Below, in pieces: positions 34,133 to 45,499 of a DNA stretch of 64,000 nt. The translations under genes and the position numbers were made by a program. The notes beneath the pieces were generated by a model. It had not been told where the DNA came from and ran no database searches. It was given only the letters and a program-made list of their open reading frames with translations. This DNA is from Heterodera schachtii (Eukaryota; Nematoda; Chromadorea; Rhabditida; Heteroderidae): the NCBI GenBank assembly GCA_023374025.1, contig SIJG01000033.1, positions 1,027,239 through 1,091,238 on the forward strand, written 5' to 3'. Each line of letters starts with the position of its first letter. Within the stretch, counting starts at the first letter, position 1.

Positions 34133-34643
34133 ATGTCGTTTCGTAAATTCCGCCACTATGGGCGTTTCGTAAATCCGCCAAGGGGTATAAAAACAAAAAA
34201 TTTGTGACATATAAAAATTCATGACTTGTCTAAAATACAATCAAAATAAAATTTTAGAAAATCTTAAGTCCGATTTTGGCCATAAAATTTTTAAATTTTA
34301 AAGATAAACATAGAATTCTTAGGGCTAGCAACATATAAATTTGTTTGGCTCAATTTCAATTTAATTGATTTAAAATTATTAAACGACTACATATAATATA
34401 TTTGGGTGACCATGGCAAAAAGCATAACATATTTAATGCTTTATACTTTTTTTCTTAAGCAACTAAATTACTTATATATTTTCTTTTTTGGAATTTTGTT
34501 TCAAAAAGCTTGTGGCCAAAAAAATCGGACTTAAGATTTTCTAAAATTTTATTTTAGTTATATTTTAGATAAGTAATGAATTTTTATATGTCACATTTTT
34601 TGTTTTTATACCCCTTGGACGGATTTACGAAACGACTCAGCAC
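34133..34643. mobile_element. palindromic MITE-like element with about 140-bp inverted arms
   Basis: The left arm 34133-34290 and right arm 34495-34643 are inverted copies. They contain GTTTCGTAAATCCG, CAAGGGGTATAAAAAC, CATATAAAAATTCAT and GAAAATCTTAAGTCCGATTT. The middle (34291-34494) is AT-rich and non-coding. The left end has an extra GTTTCGTAAATTCCGCCAC unit. A clean target duplication was not found. Confidence 0.65.
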
Positions 34644-34769
34644 GCCCCGTGGCACATCTCTGCACACTCTTTGGATTACCACGCTGCACGCCTCGTGGAG
34701 ACCCGGGTCAAGATGTGTAATGTCGGTTAGCGTTTCTTGTGTTCGACGAGCCAAATGAATCTGTTGCAA
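34625..34769 (-). pseudogene. exon of an unidentified gene (piece X3)
   Basis: After a ttgcaacag acceptor-like site (about 34763-34769), the minus strand reads IHLARRTQETLTDITHLDPG, then LHEACSVVIQRVCRD and VPRGVL. The reading is protein-like, with normal codon-position bias. The exon end is overrun by the palindromic element. Pieces X1 and X2 lie upstream on the same strand at 37.9 and 37.1 kb. Family not recognised. Confidence 0.4.
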
Positions 34770-36576
34770 ATTAATATAGTCAATTTACTACTGTAAATTT
34801 TGAAAAAATTAAATAAAAACAATTTTCTTTTTAATTTTCTTTTGCATATTTATCGCTGTGAACTAATCGAAATTGTTAAAATTTTTTAGGGATGAACGAT
34901 TAGTTTTTAATTTAAATAAAATTCTTTTCCTTATTTCTAATTAATTAATTAATTAATATTTTTATATAAAAAACAAAATAAATAATATTTATTAATTTAA
35001 TTTGCGTAACATTTTTTAATTATTAATTTCTTTTATCATTTTCTTATTTGTGGAATAAATTCAAAATTTAGAGCTATCGTCTTTAGATTAACAATTTTTT
35101 TAATTTGTCAAATAAATTAAAAGTCGGGCAATAGTCGGTGCCAAAGTAATTCATCTACAGAATTAGGAAGACAAATTAGAAGTTTAGAAGCACATTTCAG
35201 TGTTTTTAATCCCTATTTCGTCCATATTCCGGAATTTTTCTGTCCATAAATTTAATGTATATTTGCGTTTTTTTTTTGTTCATATAAATTTGTTTCTATT
35301 AATTACGTCATAAACTCTGATTTTGTAGTGTTTTAAATTCTGCAATTCATTTCCCATAAAATAAGAATATATGTAGCTGTTTTTGTATGAAAGTCAAAAT
35401 TAATTTTAACGATTTCTTCTTCCTTAATTAAGTTTGCTTTTGGTGTTGCCATTGGCATAAATTTATTCGGGGAAATTAACTTTAACAGAAAACTTGTAAA
35501 TCTTGAAACGTTCCTTATATTTTCATAAAATTTCCTCTATTTTCTTTTTTTTTAAATTTGGCTTCGATTAGCCTCCGAATTTACTAAAATAATTTTATTG
35601 GAAATAATTGTGAGATAATAAACATTTTTAAATTATTATTTGCTTTTCTTAATTTATTTAAATATTTTGTTGGTTGTTATGCATAAATTGAGATTAATTT
35701 TAAAATGTTTTCAATTTATTTCTGTGCTTTTTTCATCTTTTTTCTTCATTCCGACATTTTATTTTATTTTTTATTCTTTGGCTTTTCTTCTTGACAATAA
35801 CACATTTTTAAAATAATGAAGATAAACATTTTTTTGCAAATTCATTGTAGTGAATCAATCGCAAATTGCTCAAATTTCTAAAGATGAATAATTTATGAAA
35901 ATATTTTTTTTTCTATTTAAACAAAGTGCATTTCATTTTTTTACATAAATAATTATTTTTTTTTATCAATTAAGGCACCGTTCATTTTATCGATTTCTGA
36001 CAGAAAAAATTTACAAAACTTTCTTTATCAGTTTCATCAAAGGTTTATCCAATATGTTCTGTATTGCAGTAATCTGTGTTTGTTTGAAATTATAATTAAT
36101 CAGATAAGTTTGATCAGAATATTTCGTTTTTCTAAAATTCAAAAAGGGTCAAGAAATTTTGAGATATTAACAGACAGAATTTAACAAAATGAAAAAGTCA
36201 AAATGCTCGTGATTCAAGTACTTTAATTTAGTAAAAAAAAAAGTCCATTTAACATTTGGTTGATTTATATTACTGTTTAAATACTTTATAAAATTAGTTT
36301 GTTTGGGTTAATATTTGGAAGGACTGAAATCTTCCAAAATGAACTCGTGAAAATTGTGCACATTCTGAAAGGGCGCTATCCAGCGGGGAGGGGGAAGAGT
36401 TCACTTAAATTTGACTTAAAAAATCGAAAAATGACTCTGAATTTCAAAGAAAATGCCATACATTATGTAAAAATTCAGAAAAGGTTTAATTATTGTATAA
36501 AATTGATTAGAAAAAATAACACAAAATGATTTTTGTAATTTTGACATTTTGCCATAATTGTCTTTACCCAGACCAT

Positions 36577-37053
36577 CGGAACCGCTCAGTTCGGCCCCCA
36601 CAGTTCGGCCCTCACGGTTCGGCCCTCACGATTCGGCCCCCACGGTTCGGCCCCAGCTTGTTTTTCCATGTTAGCTTTTTTATTTGTTATCCAAATCCAT
36701 AAATCTTGGTATCATTCGAAAGCTCTTAACATGCTCTATTGGCCTTACATAAAGCGAAAAATTTTTCAAGCCTAGAAAAAATTTTAGTGAGAAAAAACTT
36801 GAAATTTTCGACTTTTTCACAATTTTCATGTATAACTTTTTTGGTATTTGTCTAATCGCAAAGCAATAGCTTAGAAAAAGCTTCTAAACACCTTAAGCTT
36901 TCAAATGATACCAACAATGTTGGATTTGTTTGACAAAGAAAAAAGTTATAGAAAGTTGTAGTGGAAAAACATGCTGGGGCCGAACCGTGGGGGCCGAATC
37001 GTGAGGGCCGAACCGTGAGGGCCGAACTGTGGGGGCCGAACTGAGGTAGACCG
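36577..37053. mobile_element. non-autonomous DNA transposon with 8-bp duplication, TTCGGCCC arrays
   Basis: Long near-perfect inverted arms run from CTCAGTTCGG to CCCCAGC, built of CACGGTTCGGCCCC-type subrepeats: 36585-36671 and 36963-37046. The perfect 8-bp duplication CAGACCAT is at 36569-36576 and 37054-37061. Outermost bases differ (CGGAACCG versus CGGTCTAC in inverted reading). Removing the element and one duplication restores ACATGGTCTGGGTAAAG on the minus strand, an exon end with a gtaaag donor. It therefore landed exactly on the 3' edge of exon X2. Confidence 0.82.
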
Positions 37054-37061
37054 CAGACCAT

Positions 37062-37194
37062 GTCTCCGGCAATGCCATTCGGTTCTCGTCGTGTGCCATT
37101 TGCAAAAATTTGTTCCGATCCGTCACTTTTGTTTGGCATGCGGTGGACAAATGCACTTGGCCGTTCCGTGCCGCTTCCACAGGGCACATGATAA
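37062..37194 (-). pseudogene. exon of an unidentified gene (piece X2), transposon-disrupted
   Basis: After a ttctcag acceptor (37195-37201), the minus strand is open in more than one frame. One reads CPVEAARNGQVHLSTACQTK and VTDRNKFLQMAHDENRMALP; another starts LSCALWKRHGTAKCICPPHA, reminiscent of cysteine-rich extracellular repeats but with a stop after AKQK. The exon border is interrupted by the element at 36577-37053. I cannot name the gene. Confidence 0.35.
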
Positions 37195-39860
37195 CTGAGA
37201 AAGGGAGAAAATCATTTTCGGCTGATAAAAACTTCTTTAGCGGTCAAAAAATCTTTTTATAAATTATACATAATAACAAAATCAAAAAAAAATGATGAAA
37301 GGTTTTTTTATGATGGACATTTTTCCTGAAATTAACATTTTATCAAGTGCTGATGAGCAAGAAAAATTGTAGCTGACTATAAAAAAAAATTTTTAAACAA
37401 ATTCTAACTGATCTTACACAATGAATTAATTTTTAAAACAATATTGAATTAATAATTTGAAAATTTTGCAAAATTATTAGTCGATTTGTCTTAAGAAAGC
37501 CAATAAATTAATTTAAAAAACAATTTTTGTAAAATTGATTATAAAAAATAATTATTATACTATTTAAATTAATATAAATAGCTAATTTTTAAAACAATAT
37601 TTTAATTAATAAATTTGAAAATGATTGCCCACTTCTGCTCTGCTCCGGTAAAAAGGTTTAAAATGGAGAAAAGGAGAAATGCGAAATTTTTGTACAGCAA
37701 CTTTATTCGATTTAAAATAATTTTTTTGAGCTATCATTTTCTTATTTGGGGAATAAATAAAAAAGTTCTTGCAATAGTCGGTGCCAAAGTGACCCATGAT
37801 GCAAAGTGACCATCCGTGTTCGCCGTACCTGACAAATTCGCTCCTTAAACTGATTCGTGCACAGCTCCGGAATTTGACTGATCTGCTCAAGGGATAGCTT
37901 CATCTACAGAATGAGGAATAGAAAACAATGATTAAAAATGTAAATATTTGTCTTTGAAAAGTTTTATGTTCATTTTTTTCGTAAAACCTCACTTATTCTC
38001 GACTCGAAAATTCATAAAAACTTTAGTTAATGCTCAATTTTTTAAAATTATTGGAAAGTTTTATTTTCTCAATGAGAAAAAATAATTTTCAAATAAAATG
38101 TTTTTCTGCTTTTAGGGCAGAATTTTACATTTTTGCCTCAATTTTCTAAATATGCCAACTTTAAATCTTGAATTCAATTTTTCGAGAATTACGTCATAAA
38201 CTGTGATTTTGTAGGATTTTAAATTATGCAATTTCATTTCACATAAAAATAAGAATATAAGTGTTTTTAATATGAAAGTCAAATTAATTTTTGATTTCCT
38301 ATTTCTTAATAAATACGAAATTAATTTGTTCATTTAGAAATCAGTAGGGTTAAATTTAATTTCTAACAAAAAACTTGTAAAATTTAAAACGTTCTTTTAT
38401 ATTTCAGAAAATTAAATGTGTAGAAATGAAGTAATGAGTGAAGGAAAATTATTAATTCATATTAGTCACAATTTTTCCATTCGAAAAATTGTCAAATGTT
38501 AAAAATTAATTATGAATAATCGGGAAGTTAAAAGTAATAACAAATATTAAAAAAATGTTAAAATGGGACAAAATGTGAATGATATTAAAGAAATTGTAAA
38601 ATGTTAGAAAATTGGGAAATGTTAAAGTGGCACAAAAGAGAAAAATGGGAAATGTTAAAGAAATTGGCAAATGTTATGGACAGAAATTGGGACATGCCAA
38701 GTTGGCAAACACCCTTTTCAACTGAGAAAAAGCGGTATAAAAGAAGGGCCGGGTTATTAAAAATTGAGCTAGGGTTCATAAACTATTTTTTGTTTTTTTA
38801 ATTCTTTTTTATCCATAAATACGGCTAGGAGTTTGTTTTGGATTTATGTTCATTTATTTCGTAAAACCTCACTTGTTCTCGACTTGAAAATTCTTAAAAG
38901 TTTGGTTAATGCTCAATTTTTTTAAATTATTTGAAAGTTTTTTTTCCACCTTTTGTTTAATTGCACATATTTTATCTTTTTCTAAAGAAATCCGTACAAA
39001 TTGAGCCTAGTAATCCCAAAAACCAGCCTTTTTCGTTTAAAATCTGTTAACAAATCACACTCAAATTTTCAAAATTTCCCCCGGCATCGCCTATCTGCAC
39101 CGCCGGACCACTTTCTCCCCAAAAAATTTTTTGAAAAATCGCGCGGAAAAAAGTGATGAAAAAGCAAATCTGAATTTCTAATAATATTCGATCATTTGAG
39201 TCAAAAAAATTAATTGTTTGAATAATTGAAGAAAATTTGATTTGAAAACTTTCATTGATTTAATTTAGTTTAACTTTTGGATCTATAAAATAAAAAATTA
39301 ATTTTCTATTATTTTGACTAGAAAAATTTAAAAATGTGAATTTTAAAAATTTCCGGTTGGTCCCGGTCCCGGTCCTGAAGAAAAATCTAGGTCCCCGGTC
39401 CCGGCTTCTCAGGTCCCGGCAAATCCCGGTCTCGGTTTTGCCCAAAATTTCTGGTCACAGTCAATTAGCCTCCAAATTTACTAAAGTAATTTTATTGAAA
39501 TAAATTTGTGAAATAAATAGACGGTATAAACATTTTAAAATTATTATTTGTTTTTTTTTAATTTTTTAAAATTATTTTGTTCGTTGTTATGCATAAAATG
39601 ATATTAATTAAAAATGTTTTTTAATTTATTTCTGTGCTTTTTTCATCTTTTTTCTTCGTTCCGGCATTTTATTTTATTTTTTTATTCTTTGGCTTTTTCA
39701 TCTTCACATTAACACATTTTTAAAACAATGAACATAAACATTTTTTTGCATATTTATTGCTGTGAATCAACAGCAAATTTCTCAAATTTCTAAAGATGAA
39801 TAATTTACGAAAATGTTTATTTTTTTTCTATTTAAACAAAATTATAATTTTTTTTATAAT
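37190..39860. repeat. segmental duplication, copy B
   Basis: Mate of 33600-35960. It additionally contains a 0.43-kb block (38400-38830) shared with 17640-18125. It also contains GC-rich transposon-type remnants: GGCATCGCCTATCTGCACCG at about 39081 and GGTCCCGGTCCCGGT strings at 39358-39440. Confidence 0.65.
37829..37903 (-). pseudogene. exon of an unidentified gene (piece X1)
   Basis: A 25-codon phase-0 exon lies between tctgtag and gtacgg and reads MKLSLEQISQIPELCTNQFK then ERICQ. It is present in duplication copy B only; copy A has lost it precisely. Its partners would be X2 and X3. Confidence 0.4.
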
Positions 39861-39925
39861 AAAAAATTAATAAAATATAAAGATAAAATTTATTTTAATT
39901 TAAAATTTGTTAATTTAAGTTGATT

Positions 39926-42900
39926 ATGAATTTTTTATTTATTAATTTCATATTTTTTACCGCACTGTTCAACTCCGTCAATGGCCAATGCTTCTCCTCT
40001 GAAGAGTAATTTATATTTTATATTTTTAATTTGTAATTTTAAATAATGTTCAGCTCGAATGACACTCCGTTGGACAAATGCTGTGGTGAAAAGGTAAATT
40101 CAATAATACCGTATCATTAAGTTCGGTACAATAATATTCACTCAATCAATTAATTAAATTCCGTATCATTATACGGCATTAATCTATCGTTTAAATTAAA
40201 TAACGTACCATTAAATTCGGTACGGGCATTCATTCATCAATTGATTCATTTGCCAAAATATTTTGTCAAAATGTTCAACTTTAAGCTGGTCTATACTTTG
40301 AAAATTAACGAATCGTGTTCAATTCGTGGAAAAAAATTCAACTGTTCATTGGCATGGCTGTTGGAACGGTACAAACTTTCGGACAAATACACAATCGAAG
40401 CGAACACTGAAGTAAATGATTATTTAATAATTCAAGAAATAAAAATAAAATATTTAAAAAAATATTTGTTTTAATTAATAATCCATTTCAACTGCTATCA
40501 TTGCTAATAACTTTTTTTTCTTTTCTTTTTGACTTTTCAAAATTGAAGCAAAATGTTTAAAAATATATTATTTTAATTTTTTTTAATAAAAAATTTTATT
40601 GTTTTGGGTATATTAATTTCTATTTTGTTTTAATAATAAATGTAAAAAAATAAAAATAAATTTATAATATTTCTTAACTATTTTATAATTATATAAATAA
40701 AGAATTAGAAATATTTATTTTTTATTTTTCAAGAATTATGCAAATTCAAATAAAAACAAAATTAACCATTCATTCTTTTTTATTTTAATAATTAAAAAAA
40801 ATTAACAAATAATAGTATTTTTAACAATTCAGGTCAAATTCCCAGGGGATCCAAAATTTGTCTTTGCGACTGCCGCCAGTGCCAATTATTTCCCATCACT
40901 TCGGTTGCTAATCGCGAAAATAAAGGAACATTTTGGCTGCACACAAAAAATAATTGCATACGATTTGGGAAATGTGACAAAAAACAGCGAAATGGTAAAA
41001 AAATTTATAATTTATATTTCAATAATTAATTTTTGTTCTTTTTTATTCAAATTATTGAGTGGTTCTTGTAATTTTAAAATTATTGCAAAAAATTAAAATT
41101 GAAGGTTAATTTTAATTGGTTTGAAGATGGCTGAGCTGAACTCGGTTTGTGAATTGGAATGGCGAATTTTCGATTTTTCTCAAATGGTTGAAGGTCGAGT
41201 GCGCCACCCGAAAAGTTTCGCGTGGAAAATTTTGGCCATGGCGGTAAATTAAATTTAAAAAATCAAAAAACCACTGCAATTCTAAGGAAGTTTTGTCGGA
41301 ATATGACACGGTCGGTTGGGTGGATACATCAGTTTTATTTAGCAGTGACAATTTGGAGCCAATTTTAACACAAATTCAAAATGGCAAAATTGGCCCAGTC
41401 CAATTACTAACCAGTGAGTGTGAAAATGGACAAATTTTTAATTGTTTTGTTTTTTGAAAAATTGTTGTTAACCTTAAGCTACTTGGCACGGCAAAAACAT
41501 TGCGACACATCCGAGTACTTATTTTAATAGAATAATTTGAATTAAAATTATAACTAATTACTAATCACAATTATGCCAAGGGATGTACGATTATTTGCCA
41601 ATGGTCGCCAATTTTGGGCCCACAAAAGAAACAAATGATTTGTCAGGGAAAGAAGACCCGCCACAGTTCGAGTCAAAATTTGTCATCCTTCATAAAACGG
41701 AAAGTACGCGGCAAATGATGAAATGGTTGGTATTTATTCTCATTGGAGCCTTTACAAATATCTATTGGCACTAAAATACTTAATTTCATCCAGAAAATGA
41801 ATAATTTTTTGTCGTTTTTTTGGATTAGAAAATAAAAACACATTCTTAGGATTGGCCGACATTTGCAGCGTGACATTTGAGGCGCAGAAACTTGCGGCGA
41901 TACATTTGCGGCGCCCAGTCAAAACGACATTTGCGGCGCCGACACTTGCGGCGCCCAGTCAAAATGACATTTGCGGCGCAGAATTAATGACCCCGAACCA
42001 AAATTTTTTTATTTTATTTTATGCGTTCCTCCGTTTTAATAAAGAAATAGGCAAAATGTTAAGCCAGGGGTGGAAATCCTGTCCTTTGGCAACTCGTCCA
42101 TTGTTTTTCTGAGTCAAATCCGCCTCTTACCGCCGCTTTCCGGGTTCAGCTAACTTCTCCTTACAAATTCAGTTGCTGCCAGCCTTATAAATTTATGAAA
42201 TCGGCAAAATTCAAAACAAATCTTAAAGCCCACTGAAAAATATTTTAATTTAATGGTTTGTTATTTATTACTTTTGGAAACAATTTCTTATGAACATAAG
42301 GAAAACAATAGGGTGTTCGAGATTTAATTTTTGAGCATTAATTATGGGGGTGTTACAAAATTACGGCGCCGCAAATGTTATTTTGACTGGGCGCCGCAAC
42401 TGTCGTTTTGGCTGTGCGCCGCAAATCTAACGCCGCAAGTGTCATCGCCGCAACTGTCGTTTTGGCTGTGCGCCGCAAATCTAACGCCGCAAGTGTCATC
42501 GCCGCAACTGTCGTTTTGGCTGTGCGCCGCAAATCTAACGCCGCAAGTGTCATCGCCGCAAGTGTCGCTTTGGCTGGGCGCCGCAAATCTCTGCGCCGCA
42601 AGTGTCAGCGCCGCAAGTGTCGCTTTGGCTGGGCGCCGCAAATCTCTGCGCCGCAAGTGTCAGCGCCGCAAATGTCGCATCACCTTCATAGGGTGGCGTG
42701 TTTTAAGCCAGGCCCCAAGTGGGTCGGGGTTGGAAGTGTCGATTTCTGGGTCCCATTTCTATTTTGAAATAAAAATTACAAATCCTATTCCATGGCATTG
42801 CTCTGTGCCGCTGAGCCTGACTGTATTGTGCCAATTGGACAGACGAAAGAATGTCTTTACACACGAATTGCACCAAATTTGACTTGTCATCGCCAACACC

Positions 42901-42949
42901 AAAGTTTGCTAGATACTGCTTTACAACATGGAATATCGGCAACAAATTG
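39926..42949 (+). pseudogene. DUF1647-like secreted/Golgi protein, interrupted by a foldback element
   Basis: Exons with matching phases: 39926-40005, 40054-40093, 40286-40411, 40833-40994, 41127-41243, 41287-41413, 41581-41725 (265 codons). MNFLFINFIFFTALFNSVNG is a signal peptide. FVFATAASANYFPSLRLLI and GCTQKIIAYDLGNVT, then LNSVCELEWRIFDFSQM, KSFAWKILAMA and EVLSEYDTVGWVDTSVLFSS follow the pattern of the nematode DUF1647 family, glycosyltransferase-like proteins of unknown substrate (recalled, not searched). After MMKW the foldback array (41857-42677) intervenes. The expected continuation ALLCAAEPDCIVPIGQTKEC … CHRQHQSLLDTALQHGISAT is found at 42795-42949, but no AG acceptor precedes it. 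Exon order is intact, yet the 3' splice site appears lost, so I list it as probably inactive. Confidence 0.55.
41857..42677. mobile_element. foldback element with inverted arrays of GCGCCGCAA repeats
   Basis: The ends CGACATTTGCAGCG (41857) and CGCCGCAAATGTCG (42677) are inverted. The left array (41857-41985) is built of GACATTTGCGGCGCCCAGTC units. The right array (42362-42677) is built of a 54-bp unit (three clean copies containing CTGTCGTTTTGGCTGTGCG) in the opposite orientation. Long open frames through the array exist because 54 is a multiple of 3. The centre contains CAGGGGTGGAAATCC, a hAT-like terminus without a partner. No target duplication found. Confidence 0.65.
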
Positions 42950-43012
42950 AGGGTTGATTGGACAGATTTATGATTTTGTTTAATTAAATTTATCTTTTCT
43001 TTTTAATAACAG

Positions 43013-43160
43013 ATCCCTCATTTTTGCCACATACAAGCGCTAAGCATCCGCGATGGTCAGCCAAATTCATTGGTTCTTTTCGCATCGAACATTTCCAATC
43101 ATTCGCGGAGAATGCCGAAGAATGGCTGAGCAACGTCAAATGTTGCTGAACAGTGATGAC
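43013..43160 (+). other. exon-like piece after the DUF1647-like gene
   Basis: After taacag, a frame reads PSFLPHTSAKHPRWSAKFIG, then SFRIEHFQSFAENAEEWLSN and a stop. It may be a last exon of the preceding gene, but joining would need to bypass a stop at 42947-42949. Confidence 0.25.
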
Positions 43161-43634
43161 CCGCAATTGTCGGGACCAAAACAATTAATTGACATTGACT
43201 AATTTCACCAAAAAAATATGATAACTTTGATTGGCATATTTTCACTGGAGATACCGTATTGGAGTTTTGCTGTATCCTCAACGAAACACATATATTTATG
43301 AAAAATTGGATTTAACAGGATTAATCATGAAAAAGGGCCAAATTCCACATTGCGATGCCTGCTGTTGGATTCGGAAATGTTATTATATATATTTTTTGGT
43401 TATTTATCAAAATGCTGATTCATCCTTATCCGTTTTCCAGTCCCTCTCATCCTTTTTCACGGATGTTCGACAGAATGCATAAAAAAATTCCAAAACAATT
43501 TTGATATCACACGGAAAAACACTTTCAAATGTAAAATAAAGAAATAAATTAACCATAAATATTATTATAAATATACATAAAAATTATATTAAATTTAATT
43601 TCTGTCTATGTTATTCGGTGATTTTAGACTAAAA

Positions 43635-44690
43635 ATGACTTTTTTAATTGTCAAAGTCATTTCTTTTTTAAACGTTTTTTTAATGTGCATCATTTGTCAA
43701 TTGTCAACAACTGATGAAGCGTAAATTTTTTTTATTTTCAAATTAAAGTGTTCATTTGACTGATGGTGGCGGCGGATTCAAAGAAGTGCAATTTAGTCTA
43801 TTGGCACAATGCCATGCCAACAATGAATATTACAGAATTGAATTTCGTCTGATGGTTCAGGATGTCGGAAATTGCGAGGATGGGTGAAAAAAAAAACTAA
43901 AAATTGGATGAAAATTAGAAATTTTTTTTTATAAATTGTTAATCTGAATTGATAGCATTCTCATCTGTTACCCGGCCCTGCTTCAACGAGCCAACCAATT
44001 GGACAAAAGCGGAAATTCAAAAGTAAAAGAAAACTCATCATTAGCGCTAAAATGGTAAATTTTAGGTACCTAATTAAAATTATATATTAACTCTCCAGGG
44101 AAATTCGATTGAAAAAGAAAGTATGCAAAATATGCCAAAGGATGGCAACAAAAATGGTACAATCATTTGGCGCGCCATTAAAATTCGCACAGTGCCAAGG
44201 CAAACGAAAGACAAAGGACTCATTTTGGAGTCATCAATTGCCTCTAAGAAATTGTTTGAATTTTTATTAGGTTAAGCAAAGTAAATTAAATTTTTAAATT
44301 TAAAATTATTTTATAGCAAAAAAATATTATAGTAAACTTATTGGAAAATTTAAGCTATCCGTTGGGTGCAGAACAACGCAAATTTTCTGTGCTTTTTGCT
44401 TTGAATCAAACTGCTGCGCCATTCACTCGCTTTTCATCAGTGGAAAATGGTGAAAATCAATATTTTATATATTTTAAATTGTTATTCTCGGCTTTCCCAA
44501 CATGCCATTCTCAGACTTCGATGGCCGTGCCATGCAAATTGATTTCTCCGTTCAAATGGTCCATCTTTTTTGTCTGATTATGCCGACCTTTGGATTCTTG
44601 GACTTGACAGCTGCCAATGGCACACCAAACAAAAGAACAAAGAGAACAGCTGAAGATGAAGCTGTTCAAAGGTTGTCTCCAATCATATAA
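43635..44690 (+). CDS. secreted protein of unknown family, copy A2
   Basis: Six exons with fully consistent phases: 43635-43720, 43749-43883, 43956-44022, 44099-44270, 44333-44449, 44515-44690 (250 aa). MTFLIVKVISFLNVFLMCII is a signal peptide. Conserved blocks shared with A1 at 29 kb are the VHLTDGGGGFKEVQFSL/EFRLMVQDVGNCEDG region, ILICYPALLQRANQLD, IIWRAIKIRTVPR and SYPLGAEQRKFSVLFALNQ. A C-terminal MQIDFSVQMVHLFCLIM stretch is hydrophobic. It ends ENEAVQRLSPII-like with a basic KRTKRT stretch just upstream. No known domain recognised. The last exon overlaps, in another frame, the start of a GT11 fragment (KGCLQSYKFFESRRMEI), so its C-terminus may be a fusion product. Function unknown. Confidence 0.6.
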
Positions 44691-45492
44691 ATTCTTTGAA
44701 AGCCGAAGGATGGAAATACGTCAAATATTTCAGTTTGGGCATCAACTTTGTCTGAATGTGACGGCATTCAAAAATGAATTATTTGGGTAAGTAATTTATA
44801 TTTAAAAAAGCAACATTTTTCTCTATTTTAAAAAATATATACATATTTTATGCTTTTATAAAAAATTTAATATAATAATAGAATTGTTAATTTTAATATT
44901 TTTAATGCAGAAATGATCAGTCACATAAATTTTGTGTGCACACCCGCAGGGGAGATTTTGTTAAATATGGTTGGGACTCGAAGAAGGAACCTAGGGAGAA
45001 AGGAATTGATTTTGGATTTGGATATTTAAAGGTAAATCAAATGGCGAATTGTCCTTTTCTATTTTTAAATAAAATTTAAGGAAAAATATGAAAATATTTC
45101 CATTTCTGTTGTTTTGCTTGGAGAAGACAAGCAATTTTTGAAGCACTTTTCATTCAAATGGCAGGCAAAAAAATTAACATATTTTCTTAATTAAATTAAT
45201 TAAAATAAATTTCCTCTTTTTTTTTTTGCTTTTTGCCAATGTTTATTTGCCGAAACCAATGCCAAGGGCTAATGATTTTGCTTTTGCCGTGATTGTCATG
45301 CGATTCTTTGTATATCTCGGCACCACAATTTTGTACAATTCGAATTTGCTTTCGGGTCATTTTTTAATTTTATTTTCATTGGATTAAAACAATGCGTAAT
45401 TCCATTTTAGACTATCCCCACGAGAACATTTTTTGCCAGAATGGATACGATACCGATAAGACTGATCAACGGCACAATGACTCTCGATTAAA
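44655..45492 (+). pseudogene. 3' half of a GT11 fucosyltransferase gene, decayed
   Basis: Pieces in order: LFKGCLQSYKFFESRRMEIR … NVTAFKNELFG to about 44788 (gtaagt donor); 44912-45030 NDQSHKFCVHTRRGDFVKYG … GFGYLK; about 45080-45165 NISISVVLLGEDKQFLKHF; about 45238-45350 VYLPKPMPRANDFAFA; and a last exon after ttttag at about 45410. The donor-binding HTRRGDF motif is intact here, unlike in the 22-24 kb gene. But the catalytic CDSLLITAQSSTYAWW block is deleted (about 45 bp lost after NDFAFA), and the first half with GxGNQM is absent. It is a truncated duplicate fused behind gene A2. Confidence 0.7.
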
Positions 45493-45499
45493 TCAAGCG

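Larger units (their letters stand above)
33600..35960. repeat. segmental duplication, copy A (mate at 37190-39860)
   Basis: Blocks match in order. 33600-34125 matches 37195-37640 (TGAGAAAGGGAGAAAATCAT; ATTGCCCACTT(G/C)TGCTCTG). 35040-35470 matches 37730-38340. 35550-35960 matches 39460-39840. Copy A lacks the 75-nt exon present in copy B at 37829-37903: CCAAAGTAA jumps directly to TTCATCTACAGAAT at about 35140-35160. It carries the palindromic element at 34.13-34.65 kb instead. Confidence 0.7.

Noticed and set aside
34584..37189. Assignment of pieces X1-X3 to a cysteine-rich extracellular (Kazal/follistatin-like) gene
   Set aside because: Only one of several frames of X2 hints at it and that frame has a stop; the evidence is too weak to name a family.
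42331..42882. 183-codon frame and shadow frames through the GCGCCGCAA array
   Set aside because: Open only because the 54-bp unit is a multiple of three; it belongs to the foldback element.
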